64,000 nt of DNA from Pseudomonas sp. 7SR1 (GCF_900156465.1 NZ_LT707064.1:2136001-2200000), one strand, 5' to 3'; counted from the first letter of the stretch, positions 1 to 9,670 are shown. Made by a program: numbers and translations. Notes: generated by a model not told the origin, from the letters alone.

Positions 1-721
1 GCATCAGCTGTCGATCCAGCTCGCCGACGATCAGCGCCTCGTCCAGGCCGGCGAGTGCGGGGCGGCTGCCGTCCGGCGCGGCGATGCTGCTTTGGCCGCA
101 GTATCGCAACTCACCCTCGTGTCCGCAGTAATTGGCGTAGGCCACGAAGCACTGGTTCTCGATGGCGCGGGCGCGCACGGTGACATCGGCAATGAATTCG
201 TAGGGCTGCATGTTGGCGGTCGGTACCAGGATCAATTCGGCGCCGGCCAAGGCCAGGCGCCGGGCGTTTTCCGGGAATTCCAGGTCGTAGCAGATCAGGA
301 ATCCGAGCTTCCAGCCATTGAGCTCCACGATGGGCAGCGCCGCGTCGCCGGCACTGAACATGGCATGATCGAGATCGCCGAACAGGTGACTCTTGCGGTA
401 GTTGGCGAGGCGTTCACCCTGGGCGTCGATCAGTTGAACCGAGTTGTAGATCTGCCCATCTTCGCTGCGCTCGGGGTAGCCATAGAGGATCGCCAGGCCG
501 GCCGCCTTGGCGATGCGGCCGATCTGCTGCGCCCACTCGCCGTTGTAGACCTCGGCCAATACGCTCACCGCGTCGACGCCAATGTTGTACCCGCTCATGA
601 ACATTTCCGGCAGTACCAGCACATCGGCGCCCCTGGCTTCCAGCGCCACCTGGTGCAGGCGTTGCAGGTTACCGGCCGGATCCAGCGGCAGCGGCGGGCA
701 TTGATAAAGGGCTACGCGCAT
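1..721 (-). CDS. davA: 5-aminovaleramidase (delta-aminovaleramidase), C-N hydrolase family, 3' part cut by window edge
   Basis: Hydrolyses 5-aminovaleramide to 5-aminovalerate and ammonia, the second step of the monooxygenase route of lysine breakdown (cytosolic). The 240 visible residues carry the full nitrilase-type catalytic triad: Glu39 in LPEMFMSGY, Lys110 in NYRKSHLF and Cys144 in LICYDLEFPE. Homologues are about 264 residues, so only the last two dozen or so are missing beyond the window. The ATG at 721 follows an AAGGAG ribosome site and lies 12 bases after the davB stop, so the two genes form one transcript. The call as davA rather than a generic amidase depends mainly on the adjacent davB. 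Confidence 0.88.
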   Translation of the reverse strand, partial: MRVALYQCPPLPLDPAGNLQRLHQVALEARGADVLVLPEMFMSGYNIGVDAVSVLAEVYNGEWAQQIGRIAKAAGLAILYGYPERSEDGQIYNSVQLIDAQGERLANYRKSHLFGDLDHAMFSAGDAALPIVELNGWKLGFLICYDLEFPENARRLALAGAELILVPTANMQPYEFIADVTVRARAIENQCFVAYANYCGHEGELRYCGQSSIAAPDGSRPALAGLDEALIVGELDRQLM

Positions 722-733
722 CGACAACTCCTT

Positions 734-2416
734 TCATTCGGGCAGGGCGATCGGGCCGATCTCGTCGAACACGTCGCCAGGACCCGGGTTCTCGGGGTGA
801 GTCTCACCGCCAAAATGCTTCATGATTCCCCACACGGCATTGAGCGAGGTCTGTACCGCGCCTTCAACCCAGGCCGGTGTCCATGAGACGTCATCGCCAG
901 CGATAAAGATCCCTCGCTGTTCGGCCGGCATGTCATCCTGCATGAAATGTGCGTACATGCGCTGGTTGTAGCGATAGTGGCCGGGCAGCGCGCCCTTGAA
1001 TGCCCCGAGGAAATGCGGGTCGGCTTCCCAGGACACGGTGATCGGATCGCCGATGATGCGCGCGGCGATGTCCACCTTGGGGTAAATCTTCTTCAGGGCA
1101 TCCAGGGCCAGCTTCACGCGTTTCTCCACCGGGTGCGGCAACATTTTCAACGCATCGCTCATCCAGGAGTACGAGAGGCAGATGACGCCCGGCTTGTCAT
1201 CGCCGTTGTCGAACAGGTAAGTGCCGCGGGTGAGGCGATCGGTGAGGGTCATGCTCATCAGGTCGCGGCCGGTTTCCGGGTCCTTGTCCTTCCAGAACGG
1301 CCGGTCGACCATGACAAAAGTCTTCGACGACTGCATGTAGCGGGTGCGATCCAGGGCCATCCACATTTTCTGCGAGAACAGCGCCTCCTCACATTCGATC
1401 TGGGTGGTCAGCAACCAGCTCTGGCAGGTGACCAGTACTGCGGCATATTCACGGGTGTCCCCCCACACGTCGGTCACGCTGAAGCGACCATCTTCGGCGC
1501 GAGCAATGCGTTTCACCCCGCTGCGAGGCGCCCCCAGGTGCAATGAACTCAGGCTGGTGCCCTGCGGCCAGTGCACACAACGCTCCGGCACATGTTTCCA
1601 GATACCGTGGGGCACTTGCTCGACGCCGCCGACCACCAGGTGCTGATGGTCATCGCAGTTGGTCATCACCACACGGAAGATTTCCAGCATCGAGTTGGGG
1701 AAGTCGGAATCCCAGCCACCGGTGCCGAAACCGACCTGGCCGAATACCTCGCGGTGCTGGAAAGAAAGTTTGGCGAACGCCTTGGAAGTGGCGACGAAGT
1801 CGTAGAAGGTCCGATCGTCCCAGAGAGGCACCAGGGTATTCCACAACTCCTTCAGGCGTGGCACGTCGCGGTCGCGAATGGCCTGCTGGATCTCGCTGAA
1901 GCGCGAGCCGTCCTCCAATGCATCGGCCCAGGCGTCGGCCACTTCCTGGAACAACGCAGGAAGATCCGCCATTTTTTCTGCGTAGTAGGTCTGGCCCTCC
2001 AGGTCGATGACGGTGCTGCCGGAGGCTGGGGTCAGTGGGTTGGGGAAGGGCTTGGTCTCCAGGCCCAGCTTGTCGACATAGTGGTAGAACGCGGTGGACG
2101 ACACCGGAAAGCGCATGCCGCCCAGCTCGGCGATCACGCCTTCGGCACCGTTGAATGCCTGGGAGCGCAGGCGCCCGCCCATTTTCGAAGCCTCATAGAC
2201 CACGGGTTTGAGGCCAAGCTTCATCAGTTCATAGGCCGCCACCAGCCCGGCGATGCCGGCACCGACGATCGCCACTTCAGCCCCCAGGTTGTGGGCCGGA
2301 ATACTGCCCAGGCCGGCCGGATGCTCGATCCAGTCGTCAAAGGCGAAGGGGAAGTCCGGTCCGAAAATGGTGATGGGTTTCTTGCCGTCTGCGGGGTGGC
2401 GATTGTTCTTGTTCAT
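734..2416 (-). CDS. davB: L-lysine 2-monooxygenase (FAD)
   Basis: Oxidative decarboxylation of L-lysine to 5-aminovaleramide; FAD-dependent, amine-oxidase fold related to tryptophan 2-monooxygenase. The 560-residue protein has the dinucleotide-binding fingerprint IVGAGIAGLVAAYEL near residue 50, the MGGRLRS arginine-containing FAD motif that follows, and a C-terminal FAD motif GIFIAGDDVSWTPAWVEGA. Length and sequence closely match the P. putida DavB I remember. I chose ATG 2416 (MNKNNRH), preceded by AAGGTC, over an in-frame ATG 12 codons upstream because it matches the family start. It is followed 12 bases later by davA and preceded, on the same strand, by an Lrp-type regulator gene that probably controls it. 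Confidence 0.93.
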   Translation of the reverse strand: MNKNNRHPADGKKPITIFGPDFPFAFDDWIEHPAGLGSIPAHNLGAEVAIVGAGIAGLVAAYELMKLGLKPVVYEASKMGGRLRSQAFNGAEGVIAELGGMRFPVSSTAFYHYVDKLGLETKPFPNPLTPASGSTVIDLEGQTYYAEKMADLPALFQEVADAWADALEDGSRFSEIQQAIRDRDVPRLKELWNTLVPLWDDRTFYDFVATSKAFAKLSFQHREVFGQVGFGTGGWDSDFPNSMLEIFRVVMTNCDDHQHLVVGGVEQVPHGIWKHVPERCVHWPQGTSLSSLHLGAPRSGVKRIARAEDGRFSVTDVWGDTREYAAVLVTCQSWLLTTQIECEEALFSQKMWMALDRTRYMQSSKTFVMVDRPFWKDKDPETGRDLMSMTLTDRLTRGTYLFDNGDDKPGVICLSYSWMSDALKMLPHPVEKRVKLALDALKKIYPKVDIAARIIGDPITVSWEADPHFLGAFKGALPGHYRYNQRMYAHFMQDDMPAEQRGIFIAGDDVSWTPAWVEGAVQTSLNAVWGIMKHFGGETHPENPGPGDVFDEIGPIALPE

Positions 2417-2596
2417 GGCTGACCTTGATGGCGACTCGACGCGGTATCGCATCTGAGTATAGGAAAGATGGCAGCCATTCTAGAGAGCGTGAAACACGTT
2501 AATAAGACGCAATGTGTCGTCGTTTTGAGCGCTGTCCAGTCATTCTGACGAGTTAAGAGAAGCTAATGACGAAAAAGCTTCGAAGAGGCGAGGGCT

Positions 2597-3058
2597 TCAG
2601 ACCGGTTGGCCCCGATCGATCTTGCTGCTGAGGATGATCGAGGTGGTGGTTTTTTCAACCCCATCCACGCCACCGATCTGGTCCAGCAATTGATCCAGCT
2701 GCTCCGGTGAGTCCGTGCGCAGCCAGGCCACGTAGTCGAATTCGCCACTGACTGCGCACAGCTGCTGGACCTGGGCCATGGCACTCAAGCGGCGCAGAAC
2801 ATCCTTGCCCGAGCGTGGCTGCACTTTGATACCGACATAAGCCTGCAATCCTCCATCGACCACCCGCTGCCCCAGGCGTACACCGTACCCGGTGATCACC
2901 CTGGTCTTTTCCAGCCGCGCCAGCCGCGAGGTCACGGTAGTGCGGGCGATGCCCAACTGCCGGGCAAGCATGGCGACACTTTCCCGGGCGTTGATCTGCA
3001 GGGCCGCGATCAATTGGCGGTCGATTTCGTCGAGGACGGGAGGGCGGGTGTCAGGCAA
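2597..3058 (-). CDS. Lrp/AsnC family transcriptional regulator, probable regulator of davBA
   Basis: A 153-residue feast/famine regulator. Residues about 10-60 form the N-terminal helix-turn-helix (LDEIDRQLIAALQINARES, then LARQLGIARTTVTSRLARLE). The rest is the RAM ligand-binding domain (QAYVGIKVQPRSGKDVL, VSGEFDYVAWLRTDS). The reading frame stays open far upstream, but sequence homology begins only here. I chose TTG 3058 because GGAG lies 6 bases upstream and the next codons match the start of family members. It lies 180 bases upstream of davB on the same strand, the usual arrangement for lysine-responsive Lrp-type control of davBA. The effector and target are inferred from position. Confidence 0.82.
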   Translation of the reverse strand: MPDTRPPVLDEIDRQLIAALQINARESVAMLARQLGIARTTVTSRLARLEKTRVITGYGVRLGQRVVDGGLQAYVGIKVQPRSGKDVLRRLSAMAQVQQLCAVSGEFDYVAWLRTDSPEQLDQLLDQIGGVDGVEKTTTSIILSSKIDRGQPV

Positions 3059-3093
3059 GGTGGGCTCCGGTGCGGGTATCGATGGTGGGCATG

Positions 3094-5574
3094 TTACAGG
3101 CTCTTGTGCTCGAAATAGCCAATGGCTGGCCGAGTCAGTGCTCGCCAGGCCGGTGCCAGATGGACTTGCGAAGCCCGAAGCCAGAAACCGTCCTCGCAGA
3201 CCAGTTGCTCCGCAGGCGATTGCAGCAAGCTTTCCAGGGAATAGACCTGGACCGAACCTGCATCGTCGTCCCCTTCGGCTGCCCAATCCCGCTCGAAGCA
3301 GCGTACCTGCAACCGGTCTTGGTCGAACCCTTCGAACAGTGGGCGGTTGCCCAGCCATTGTCCATGCACTCGCAAACTGTGCGCCTGGACATCGAGCAGC
3401 AGCAATTGCCAGCCCCGGTAGCTTGCGCAGAGCTCGGTCACATCCGTCCTGAGGGAGGTCAGGGCCAGATAGCGGCCATCCTTCGACCAGATCATCGAAG
3501 GCGCCAGGTCGGTCAAGGCGCAGCCGGACGCCGTCAACAGATGGCCTGCGAGCCGAGGCGTATCGGCTCGTACCCAACTGTCGGCATATTCCGTCTCGCT
3601 GCCGAACAACCAGGCGGCATCTTGGTGATCGGGTGCGGGCTGGATGAAATCGCCGTCGGCATTGGCAACTTGCGGACGATCCACCAGGCGCCAAGGGGCC
3701 ACGCTGGATAGCTGCGAATCGGTCACCTGCAGCTCCACTGTGTTGTAGAACAGCCGGTAGCGGTCGTTGGGGAGAAAGAACCCAGGGTCATCGCCGATGG
3801 GCGGCGCAGGGCGGTTGAAACGTCGCAGTGCAGTGCTTTCCAGGCCCTCGTCGAGCGCACCGGCAACCACTGCCAGGCTCAGCCGTCCATCACGAAAATC
3901 AAGTATTCGGGCCGCCCACATTCCGGGGCCTTCCATCAGGCGGCGATCCTTCACATCGACCACTACCGCATGGGTAGCCAGGGGTGTCGACTCGGTAAAG
4001 GGCAGCAGTGCCAGATAGCGTCCGCAGCCGCAGACCCGGTGATCCAGCCGCCAGCGCCCCGGCAATTGCCAGTCGCCGATCTGGCAGCGGTAGGCTCCGA
4101 GACCTTCTTGGCTGTCGCCAAGCCAGATCAACTGGGCAGGCACACCGTCCTGCAGGGGCTGCGTTTCGATGAACGAATCGCCTCGTCGCCCCTGGCTGTC
4201 CAGCGGCATCGCGATGGTGGTGCGGGTCAATTGGAATTCAGCGACTTGCACACGACCCTGGGCGTCGTGGCCGGCCTGGATGTCGGTATCGCTGTGAATG
4301 CTGTCGAGGCGGTAGCCGTGGCGGCCGGAGCCTGGGCGAGGATAGTCTAGGTATGACGCGATACGCACATGATTTGCATCGAGGCTCGACACCTCGTACC
4401 AATAAAAAGAGGGTTCTGCGTCACTGCCTATCCAGGGGGCGGGGAGCGCTCGCCAGCCCTGGTCCTCATGCCACAACCAGTATCGGTCGCCATCCCGGCT
4501 GTCGGGCTGCTCCCGGGCCTTGCACACCAGGGCGCGCTGGTCGGAGCTCCACACCAGCGGGGCATCGGCGGCCATGATCAAGCCGCAGGGGTGCCCGTCG
4601 ATGCTGATGGTGTAGCGTGGAGAAAGCAGTGGCTCCAATGGCTGTGGCAGGTCGCGAAACGTCGAGGGCAGGGAGAGGCTGCCTGCCAGGCAGTGCTGTC
4701 CATTCGCCGAGCGCCGCTGGAAGGTACGCACGATGTCGTTTGGGTCCCACTCCAGCCAAAGGTCGGCCATGGGGACCAGATCGACCCTACTGGCGGTCTG
4801 CAACAACTCATCGAGTCGACTTTGGCGAGCGCTGTTATCCACCAACGGGTTGTAACGGCCGCTCAGTCCGTCGAGGTCCAAGGCGTCCAGTTCCCAGAAC
4901 TCACTGTTGTCGCAGCGATACAGCTGGCGCTGCTGACGATCCAGGACCACCAGCCCCCAGCGCTGCCGGGACGGCACTGTCGCCGCGAAGTAACGTCCAT
5001 CGCTGGAAAACAGCGCCGAGGAGCCAAGGCCTTGCAGGAGTACGCCATCGGGGAACAGGTAGTCGCAATAGGTGGGGCCACCCATGGCGATTTCCCCCTG
5101 GTTGAACGTCCGTATCGGCTCGCCCTCCGGGGTTTGGGTCGGCTCGGCCCCTCCCCAGGCGCTCGGCCCGGTGACGGACTTCGCTGCCAGGCCAAGCCGT
5201 CGCTCCCAGGTGCTTACGCAAGCGAGCCCAGCGAAAATGATGACGATGGCCGCGATGATGCCCCACACCTCGGGCAGCGCCCTGCCCACGCTGAAACCAA
5301 GGCCGAACACGGCGCTGATCATCAACCGCGCAAGACCCCGCCCAATCGATAAGCGACCCAGGCGCGCCGCGAGGCCCATGAGCAAACCGAAGAGCAGCAC
5401 CGCCAGGAACGCCAGCGCGGGAGGCATCAGGGCGACGAAAAACCCAGGCACCAAGAGGATGCCGAGTTGCCAGAACAGCTCAAGGAAAAGTCGGGGGAGG
5501 GTAGGCGTGGCGATGATGGCAGTCTCGTTGAAAGGGTAGGCCGTCGAGGGATCTATAGTGGTTGATCGAGCCAT
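3094..5574 (-). CDS. Uncharacterised membrane-anchored protein with propeller-like repeats
   Basis: I do not recognise a named family. The first 130 residues contain two hydrophobic blocks, each probably two membrane helices (LFWQLGILLVPGFFVALMPP and MISAVFGLGFSVGRALPEVW with following residues). About 700 soluble residues follow, rich in Trp, Asp and Tyr. The soluble part repeats a short beta-strand motif of the type S-x-DGRY-x-A: FSSDGRYFAATV, CGRYLALLPF and WSKDGRYLALTSL. This resembles WD40/PD40-like propeller blades, so a membrane-tethered propeller is a reasonable guess. The start is uncertain: ATG 5574 is used here, an ATG at 5625 is also in frame, and neither has a good ribosome site. 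It ends 35 bases before the Lrp gene start, possibly one transcript. Confidence 0.7.
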   Translation of the reverse strand: MARSTTIDPSTAYPFNETAIIATPTLPRLFLELFWQLGILLVPGFFVALMPPALAFLAVLLFGLLMGLAARLGRLSIGRGLARLMISAVFGLGFSVGRALPEVWGIIAAIVIIFAGLACVSTWERRLGLAAKSVTGPSAWGGAEPTQTPEGEPIRTFNQGEIAMGGPTYCDYLFPDGVLLQGLGSSALFSSDGRYFAATVPSRQRWGLVVLDRQQRQLYRCDNSEFWELDALDLDGLSGRYNPLVDNSARQSRLDELLQTASRVDLVPMADLWLEWDPNDIVRTFQRRSANGQHCLAGSLSLPSTFRDLPQPLEPLLSPRYTISIDGHPCGLIMAADAPLVWSSDQRALVCKAREQPDSRDGDRYWLWHEDQGWRALPAPWIGSDAEPSFYWYEVSSLDANHVRIASYLDYPRPGSGRHGYRLDSIHSDTDIQAGHDAQGRVQVAEFQLTRTTIAMPLDSQGRRGDSFIETQPLQDGVPAQLIWLGDSQEGLGAYRCQIGDWQLPGRWRLDHRVCGCGRYLALLPFTESTPLATHAVVVDVKDRRLMEGPGMWAARILDFRDGRLSLAVVAGALDEGLESTALRRFNRPAPPIGDDPGFFLPNDRYRLFYNTVELQVTDSQLSSVAPWRLVDRPQVANADGDFIQPAPDHQDAAWLFGSETEYADSWVRADTPRLAGHLLTASGCALTDLAPSMIWSKDGRYLALTSLRTDVTELCASYRGWQLLLLDVQAHSLRVHGQWLGNRPLFEGFDQDRLQVRCFERDWAAEGDDDAGSVQVYSLESLLQSPAEQLVCEDGFWLRASQVHLAPAWRALTRPAIGYFEHKSL

Positions 5575-5689
5575 CCCCGGACAATGCCGGGAAGATGGCT
5601 TTTTTCGAAAAACGGGTGTGGACATTCTGAGGGCGAATCAGGCCGAGCCGGAATGCGACGAAGCCTCGAAAGCCGAACGCCGGAAACGC

Positions 5690-5714
5690 GAAAGCCGCGC
5701 AATGCGCGGCTTTC
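5690..5714 (-). terminator. Terminator hairpin downstream of tRNA-Ile2
   Basis: Perfect 11-bp stem (GAAAGCCGCGC / GCGCGGCTTTC) with a 3-base loop, starting 4 bases beyond the tRNA 3' end in the direction of tRNA transcription and followed by a short T-containing tract. It separates tRNA transcription from the membrane-protein gene downstream. Confidence 0.75.
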
Positions 5715-5718
5715 AAGT

Positions 5719-5795
5719 TGGTGGGCCCACACGGACTCGAACCGTGGACCAAAGGATTATGAGTCCTCTGCTCTAACCGACTGAGCTATAGGCCC
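5719..5795 (-). tRNA. tRNA-Ile2 (anticodon CAU, lysidine-modified type)
   Basis: 77 nt including an encoded CCA. Acceptor stem GGGCCTA pairs with TGGGCCC (one G-T pair), the D arm contains AGCTCAGTCGGTTAGAGC, the anticodon loop is CTCATAA and the T arm is CACGG-TTCGAGT-CCGTG. The CAU anticodon in this body (AGGACTCATAATCCTTTGGTC) matches the minor isoleucine tRNA that TilS converts to read AUA, not an initiator or elongator methionine tRNA. In E. coli ileX also lies beside rpoD. It begins 15 bases after the rmcA stop on the same strand. Confidence 0.93.
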
Positions 5796-5810
5796 TCAGT
5801 AGGCCGCGGA

Positions 5811-8800
5811 TTATAGCGACGGTTTCTCGGCTGTGCTATCCGAAAAATCCGATACGGTCATGCGTAGAAACGTCGCGGCGAACTCTTCGGCGCAGAGGGG
5901 GAGGCTGATGATGTAGCCCTGGATCTGCTCACAGCCTTCTTCGGCCAGGAATTGCTGCTGGGCCAGGGTTTCGACGCCTTCGGCGATGATGGAGAACTGC
6001 ATGCTGCGGCCCAGGGCAATGATTGCTCGTACGATGGCCACATCGTGGGGGTCGTCGGGCAGGCCGCGGACGAAGGACTGGTCGATCTTGAGGATGTCCA
6101 ATGGCAGGCGCTTGAGGTAGCTCAGGGAGGAATAGCCCGTGCCGAAGTCATCGATGGCCAGTTGAACGCCAAGCTTCTTCAGCTGGTGCAGGACCGTCAG
6201 GGCTTCTTCGGCCTGGCTCATGATGAAGTTTTCGGTAATTTCCAGTTGCAACAGGCCGGGCTTGAGATGGTGCTCCCGCAGCAATTGCTCGATGCGTCCC
6301 AGCAGGTTGGGTTGGCGCAGCTGGGCCCCGGCGAGGTTCACCGAAAGCGGGCCGAAGCTCTCGCAGGAGCGGTTCCATTCACACAGCTGCCGGCAGGCGT
6401 GTTCCAGCACCCAATCGCCGATTTGCAGGATCATCCCGTTCTCCTCCGCCAGGGGAATGAAGTGCTCTGGAGGCACATCGCCGAATGTGGGGTGAGTCCA
6501 ACGAATCAATGCCTCGGCACCTACCAGTCGGTTGTCGGCGAGGCTGATCTTGGGCTGGAAGGACAACGACAACTCGCTGCGCTCGATGGCCCGCCGCAGC
6601 TCGTGTTCCAGGGCCACGCGTTCGCTGGCCTGGGCGGTGAGGTCGCGGGTATAGCTTTCCACCCGGTTGCGACCCTTGGCCTTGGAGCGATACATGGCCG
6701 CATCGGCGTTCTTGACCAGCGTGGCGACATCGCAACCGTCCTGGGGATAAAGGCTGGTGCCGATGCTGGCGCTGATGAAAAATTCGTGCTCGCCGGCCTG
6801 GAACGGCGCGGCGAAACAATTCAGCAGCTTCATGGCGATGTGTTCGGCGTCGCTGGGTTGCTGCAGCCCCGGGAGCAGGATGATGAACTCGTCGCCGCCC
6901 AGCCGCGCCACGGTGTCGATGTCCCGCAACTGCTCGCGCAGGCGTACGGCAATGCCCTTGAGCAGCAGGTCGCCGACCGGATGCCCGAGGCTGTCGTTGA
7001 TGTGCTTGAAGCGGTCCAGGTCCAGAAACAGCACCGCGCCCTGACCGCCATTTTCCTGCTGGCTGTTCAAGGCCGTGAGCAAACGGCTTTCGAACAGCGT
7101 GCGATTCGGCAGCCCGGTGAGAGGGTCGTGGTGGGCCTGGTAGTCGAGTTTGGCCTGGGCATGCTTGAGGCTGGAGATGTCAGCGAATACCGCCACGAAA
7201 TGGGTGATTTGCTGATCACGATTGCGTACTGCGCTGATGGTGAGCCAACTGGGGTACAACTCGCCGTTCTTGCGCCGGTTGGAAATCTCTCCCTGCCAAT
7301 GCCCTTCCGCCGTCAGTTGATGCCACATGGCGGCATAGAACGCGCTGTCGTGCAGGCCAGAAGCCAATAAGCGCGGCGTATGGCCCAGGGCCTCGGTTTC
7401 GCTATAGCCCGTGATCTCGGTGAAGGCGCGGTTCACGGCGCTGATGTGTTGCTGTGTATCGGTGATCAACACGCCTTCTGCCGTGCTTTCGAACACCGTG
7501 GCGGCCTGCTGCAGTTTTTCCTGCATCAGGTGGCGTTCGGTGATGTCCCGGGCGATGGTCAGCATGCAGTCCTCGTTGCCGATCGGCAGTGGGCGGCTGG
7601 ACACCTCACACAGTCTTATCTGCCCGTCGTTGCGACGAATATGGCAACTGAAATCCCTCACGAAACCATCCCGCTGCAGCAGGTCGAGCATCTGCTTGCG
7701 TTCGTTGAGGTTGACCCAGATACCCAGGTCCAGGGTCGAGCGGTCCACCGATAGCGCGCTGTTGAAGCCAGTGATACGACTGAAACCTTCATTGACCTCA
7801 ATCAGCAGGCCGTCGCTCTGGCGGGACAGCAACAGGCCGTCGGGTGAGGCATGGAAGGCCTTGGCGAATTTCTCCTCGGAAATCTGCAGTTGTTGCTGGG
7901 TTTGCTTGAGCTGGCTGATGTCACGCACCACCACGACCAGGGCCGGCGTCGTGTCGAGATCGAAGGGTTCGGCGGAGATCAGGCCGGTGAATACCTGGCC
8001 GTTGCTACGGCGAAAGGGCATCTCCAGGTTACGGATGCTGCCGGCCTGCAAACGCTGCAGCAGGCCCGGGCCGACGCCCTGGATGCCCCAGATGTTCAGT
8101 TCGGTCGCGGTCTGGCCTACGACATCTTCGGCACCCAGGCCGATCTGTTCCTCGAAGGCCTTGTTGACCTCCAGCAGGCATCCATCCATCAGGCGCGCGA
8201 TCACCAGGATGTCCGGGCACTGCCTGAATACCGACGCGAATTTCTGTTCCGAGAATCGCAGCGCCTCCTCGGTGCGCTTGGCTTCACTGATGTCGATCAT
8301 CAGTCCGCGCATCACCGGTTCGTGGCCGTGCTGGATCAAGCTGACAATATCCCGAACCCACAGGCAGCGGCCATCGGCGGTGATCACTCGGTAATCGATG
8401 CAATGGTCGCGGCCGGCGAGTACCTCCTGGTCGCAATAAGTCTGGGCGCGGATCAGGTCGGCGGGATGAATGATGTTGCGCCAGAACCCCGGGATCAACC
8501 AATGGGCCAAGGGATAGCCGAGCAGGTCTTCGGCGTGGGGCGACACGTAGCTGTAGGTGAAATCGCTGACCCTGGCTTCCCAGGCTATCGCCGAAAGGCT
8601 CTCCACCAGGCCGCGGTAGTGGTATTCGCTGCTGCGCAGCTCCTGTTCCAGTTCGACTCGGCGGGCGATCTCCGAGCTGAGGCGACGGTTGATGCGGATC
8701 ACCACGGCGAGAATGCCGACCAGGATCAGCACCCCGGGCAAGCCGTAGAACAGCAGGTCCGACCAGAGCTGTCGATAATCGCGTACGTTGCCGATCCACT

Positions 8801-9557
8801 TTTCCTGGATTTCACTGACTTCGGCCGGGCTCATGTCCGCGATGACCTTGTCCAGGATGCTGACCAGTATCTTGTTGTCACGCGGAACGGCCATCGCCAA
8901 TTGATAGCGATAAGGGGTCTCGCCGCTGACATATAGCCCTTCCAGCTTGAGCTGGCGCAGGCTCCAGACACTGGACGCCAGGTCGCCCACCACAGCATCC
9001 ACCTGGTCGGTTGCCAGGGCCTGCAGGGCTGAGCTGACGTTAGGCAGCGCCACCAGATTCAGGTCGGGATGATGGTTGCGTAGCAGTTCGTGAGGGGCAT
9101 AGTTTTCCACGACGGCGATTTTCAACCCATACAGATCCTGGAGATCATGAGGCTGGGCTCCGCCGCGGTGGGACAGGATCACTATCGGGAAGTCGAGGTA
9201 GGGCCGCGTGAAAGCCAGGTAATTCTGGCGCTCCGGGGTGGACATGATGCCCGGTAGCAGGTCGATCTTGCCCTGTGCCACCTGCTCCAGCACGGCGGTC
9301 CAGCTGGCTGGCTCGATGGGCGTGAGCGTGACGGCGAGCCGCTCCCGGATGACGTCGACGTAATCAGCGGCCAGTCCTTGATAGCGGCCTTGGTCGTCGC
9401 GAAACTCGAACGGTGGCCATGACGCATCCACGCCCAGGCGCAGGTTGGGATGGTCCTTGAGCCAGCGCAGCTCTTCGTCGGTGAGCGTCAACGCGCCAGC
9501 CGTTGCGGTCCAGGTCAACAATGACAGCAAGAGCATGGCCGTCAGTCTGGGCATCAC
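5811..9557 (-). CDS. rmcA: PBPb-PAS(x4)-GGDEF-EAL cyclic-di-GMP signalling protein, RmcA-like
   Basis: Inner-membrane dual-domain c-di-GMP protein of 1248 residues. Order: signal peptide (1-22), periplasmic substrate-binding-type sensor (about 30-255), membrane helix (LLFYGLPGVLILVGILAVV, about 265-290), four PAS domains (about 310-800), GGDEF (about 815-980, intact ARLGGDEFIILLPG) and EAL (about 985-1235, intact GAEALIRW). Both catalytic motifs look complete. The position next to rpoD and the domain order match P. aeruginosa PA0575, RmcA, a redox/phenazine-linked c-di-GMP regulator whose main reported output is phosphodiesterase activity. GTG 9557 or ATG 9554 could start it. Substrate specificity of the periplasmic domain cannot be read from sequence. 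Confidence 0.88.
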   Translation of the reverse strand: MMPRLTAMLLLSLLTWTATAGALTLTDEELRWLKDHPNLRLGVDASWPPFEFRDDQGRYQGLAADYVDVIRERLAVTLTPIEPASWTAVLEQVAQGKIDLLPGIMSTPERQNYLAFTRPYLDFPIVILSHRGGAQPHDLQDLYGLKIAVVENYAPHELLRNHHPDLNLVALPNVSSALQALATDQVDAVVGDLASSVWSLRQLKLEGLYVSGETPYRYQLAMAVPRDNKILVSILDKVIADMSPAEVSEIQEKWIGNVRDYRQLWSDLLFYGLPGVLILVGILAVVIRINRRLSSEIARRVELEQELRSSEYHYRGLVESLSAIAWEARVSDFTYSYVSPHAEDLLGYPLAHWLIPGFWRNIIHPADLIRAQTYCDQEVLAGRDHCIDYRVITADGRCLWVRDIVSLIQHGHEPVMRGLMIDISEAKRTEEALRFSEQKFASVFRQCPDILVIARLMDGCLLEVNKAFEEQIGLGAEDVVGQTATELNIWGIQGVGPGLLQRLQAGSIRNLEMPFRRSNGQVFTGLISAEPFDLDTTPALVVVVRDISQLKQTQQQLQISEEKFAKAFHASPDGLLLSRQSDGLLIEVNEGFSRITGFNSALSVDRSTLDLGIWVNLNERKQMLDLLQRDGFVRDFSCHIRRNDGQIRLCEVSSRPLPIGNEDCMLTIARDITERHLMQEKLQQAATVFESTAEGVLITDTQQHISAVNRAFTEITGYSETEALGHTPRLLASGLHDSAFYAAMWHQLTAEGHWQGEISNRRKNGELYPSWLTISAVRNRDQQITHFVAVFADISSLKHAQAKLDYQAHHDPLTGLPNRTLFESRLLTALNSQQENGGQGAVLFLDLDRFKHINDSLGHPVGDLLLKGIAVRLREQLRDIDTVARLGGDEFIILLPGLQQPSDAEHIAMKLLNCFAAPFQAGEHEFFISASIGTSLYPQDGCDVATLVKNADAAMYRSKAKGRNRVESYTRDLTAQASERVALEHELRRAIERSELSLSFQPKISLADNRLVGAEALIRWTHPTFGDVPPEHFIPLAEENGMILQIGDWVLEHACRQLCEWNRSCESFGPLSVNLAGAQLRQPNLLGRIEQLLREHHLKPGLLQLEITENFIMSQAEEALTVLHQLKKLGVQLAIDDFGTGYSSLSYLKRLPLDILKIDQSFVRGLPDDPHDVAIVRAIIALGRSMQFSIIAEGVETLAQQQFLAEEGCEQIQGYIISLPLCAEEFAATFLRMTVSDFSDSTAEKPSL

Positions 9558-9644
9558 GGTCTCGTCATGATTTTGGGGAGGATGTTTCGAGTGTAGACGG
9601 GCAACAGGGTAGGGGGCGTAACGGAGGGGATTTTATCTGCACAT

Positions 9645-9670
9645 GAAAAAAACCCCGGCAGGGCCGGGGT
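9645..9670 (-). terminator. rpoD terminator
   Basis: Stem ACCCCGGC / GCCGGGGT (9652-9659 with 9663-9670), three-base loop, followed in the rpoD direction by an unbroken run of seven T. It starts about 10 bases after the rpoD stop: a textbook intrinsic terminator ending the rpsU-dnaG-rpoD cluster. Confidence 0.93.

Noticed and set aside
1571-2422. Plus-strand open frame of 283 codons opposite davB
   Set aside because: Shadow of davB; no recognisable domain.
5719-5795. tRNA-Met reading of the CAU anticodon
   Set aside because: Stem sequences match the minor isoleucine tRNA (lysidine type), not elongator or initiator methionine tRNA.
5952-7370. Long plus-strand open frame of 472 codons opposite rmcA
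   Set aside because: High-GC antisense shadow: low-complexity Gln/Leu/Ala/Val composition, no domain, and a complete well-supported gene on the other strand.
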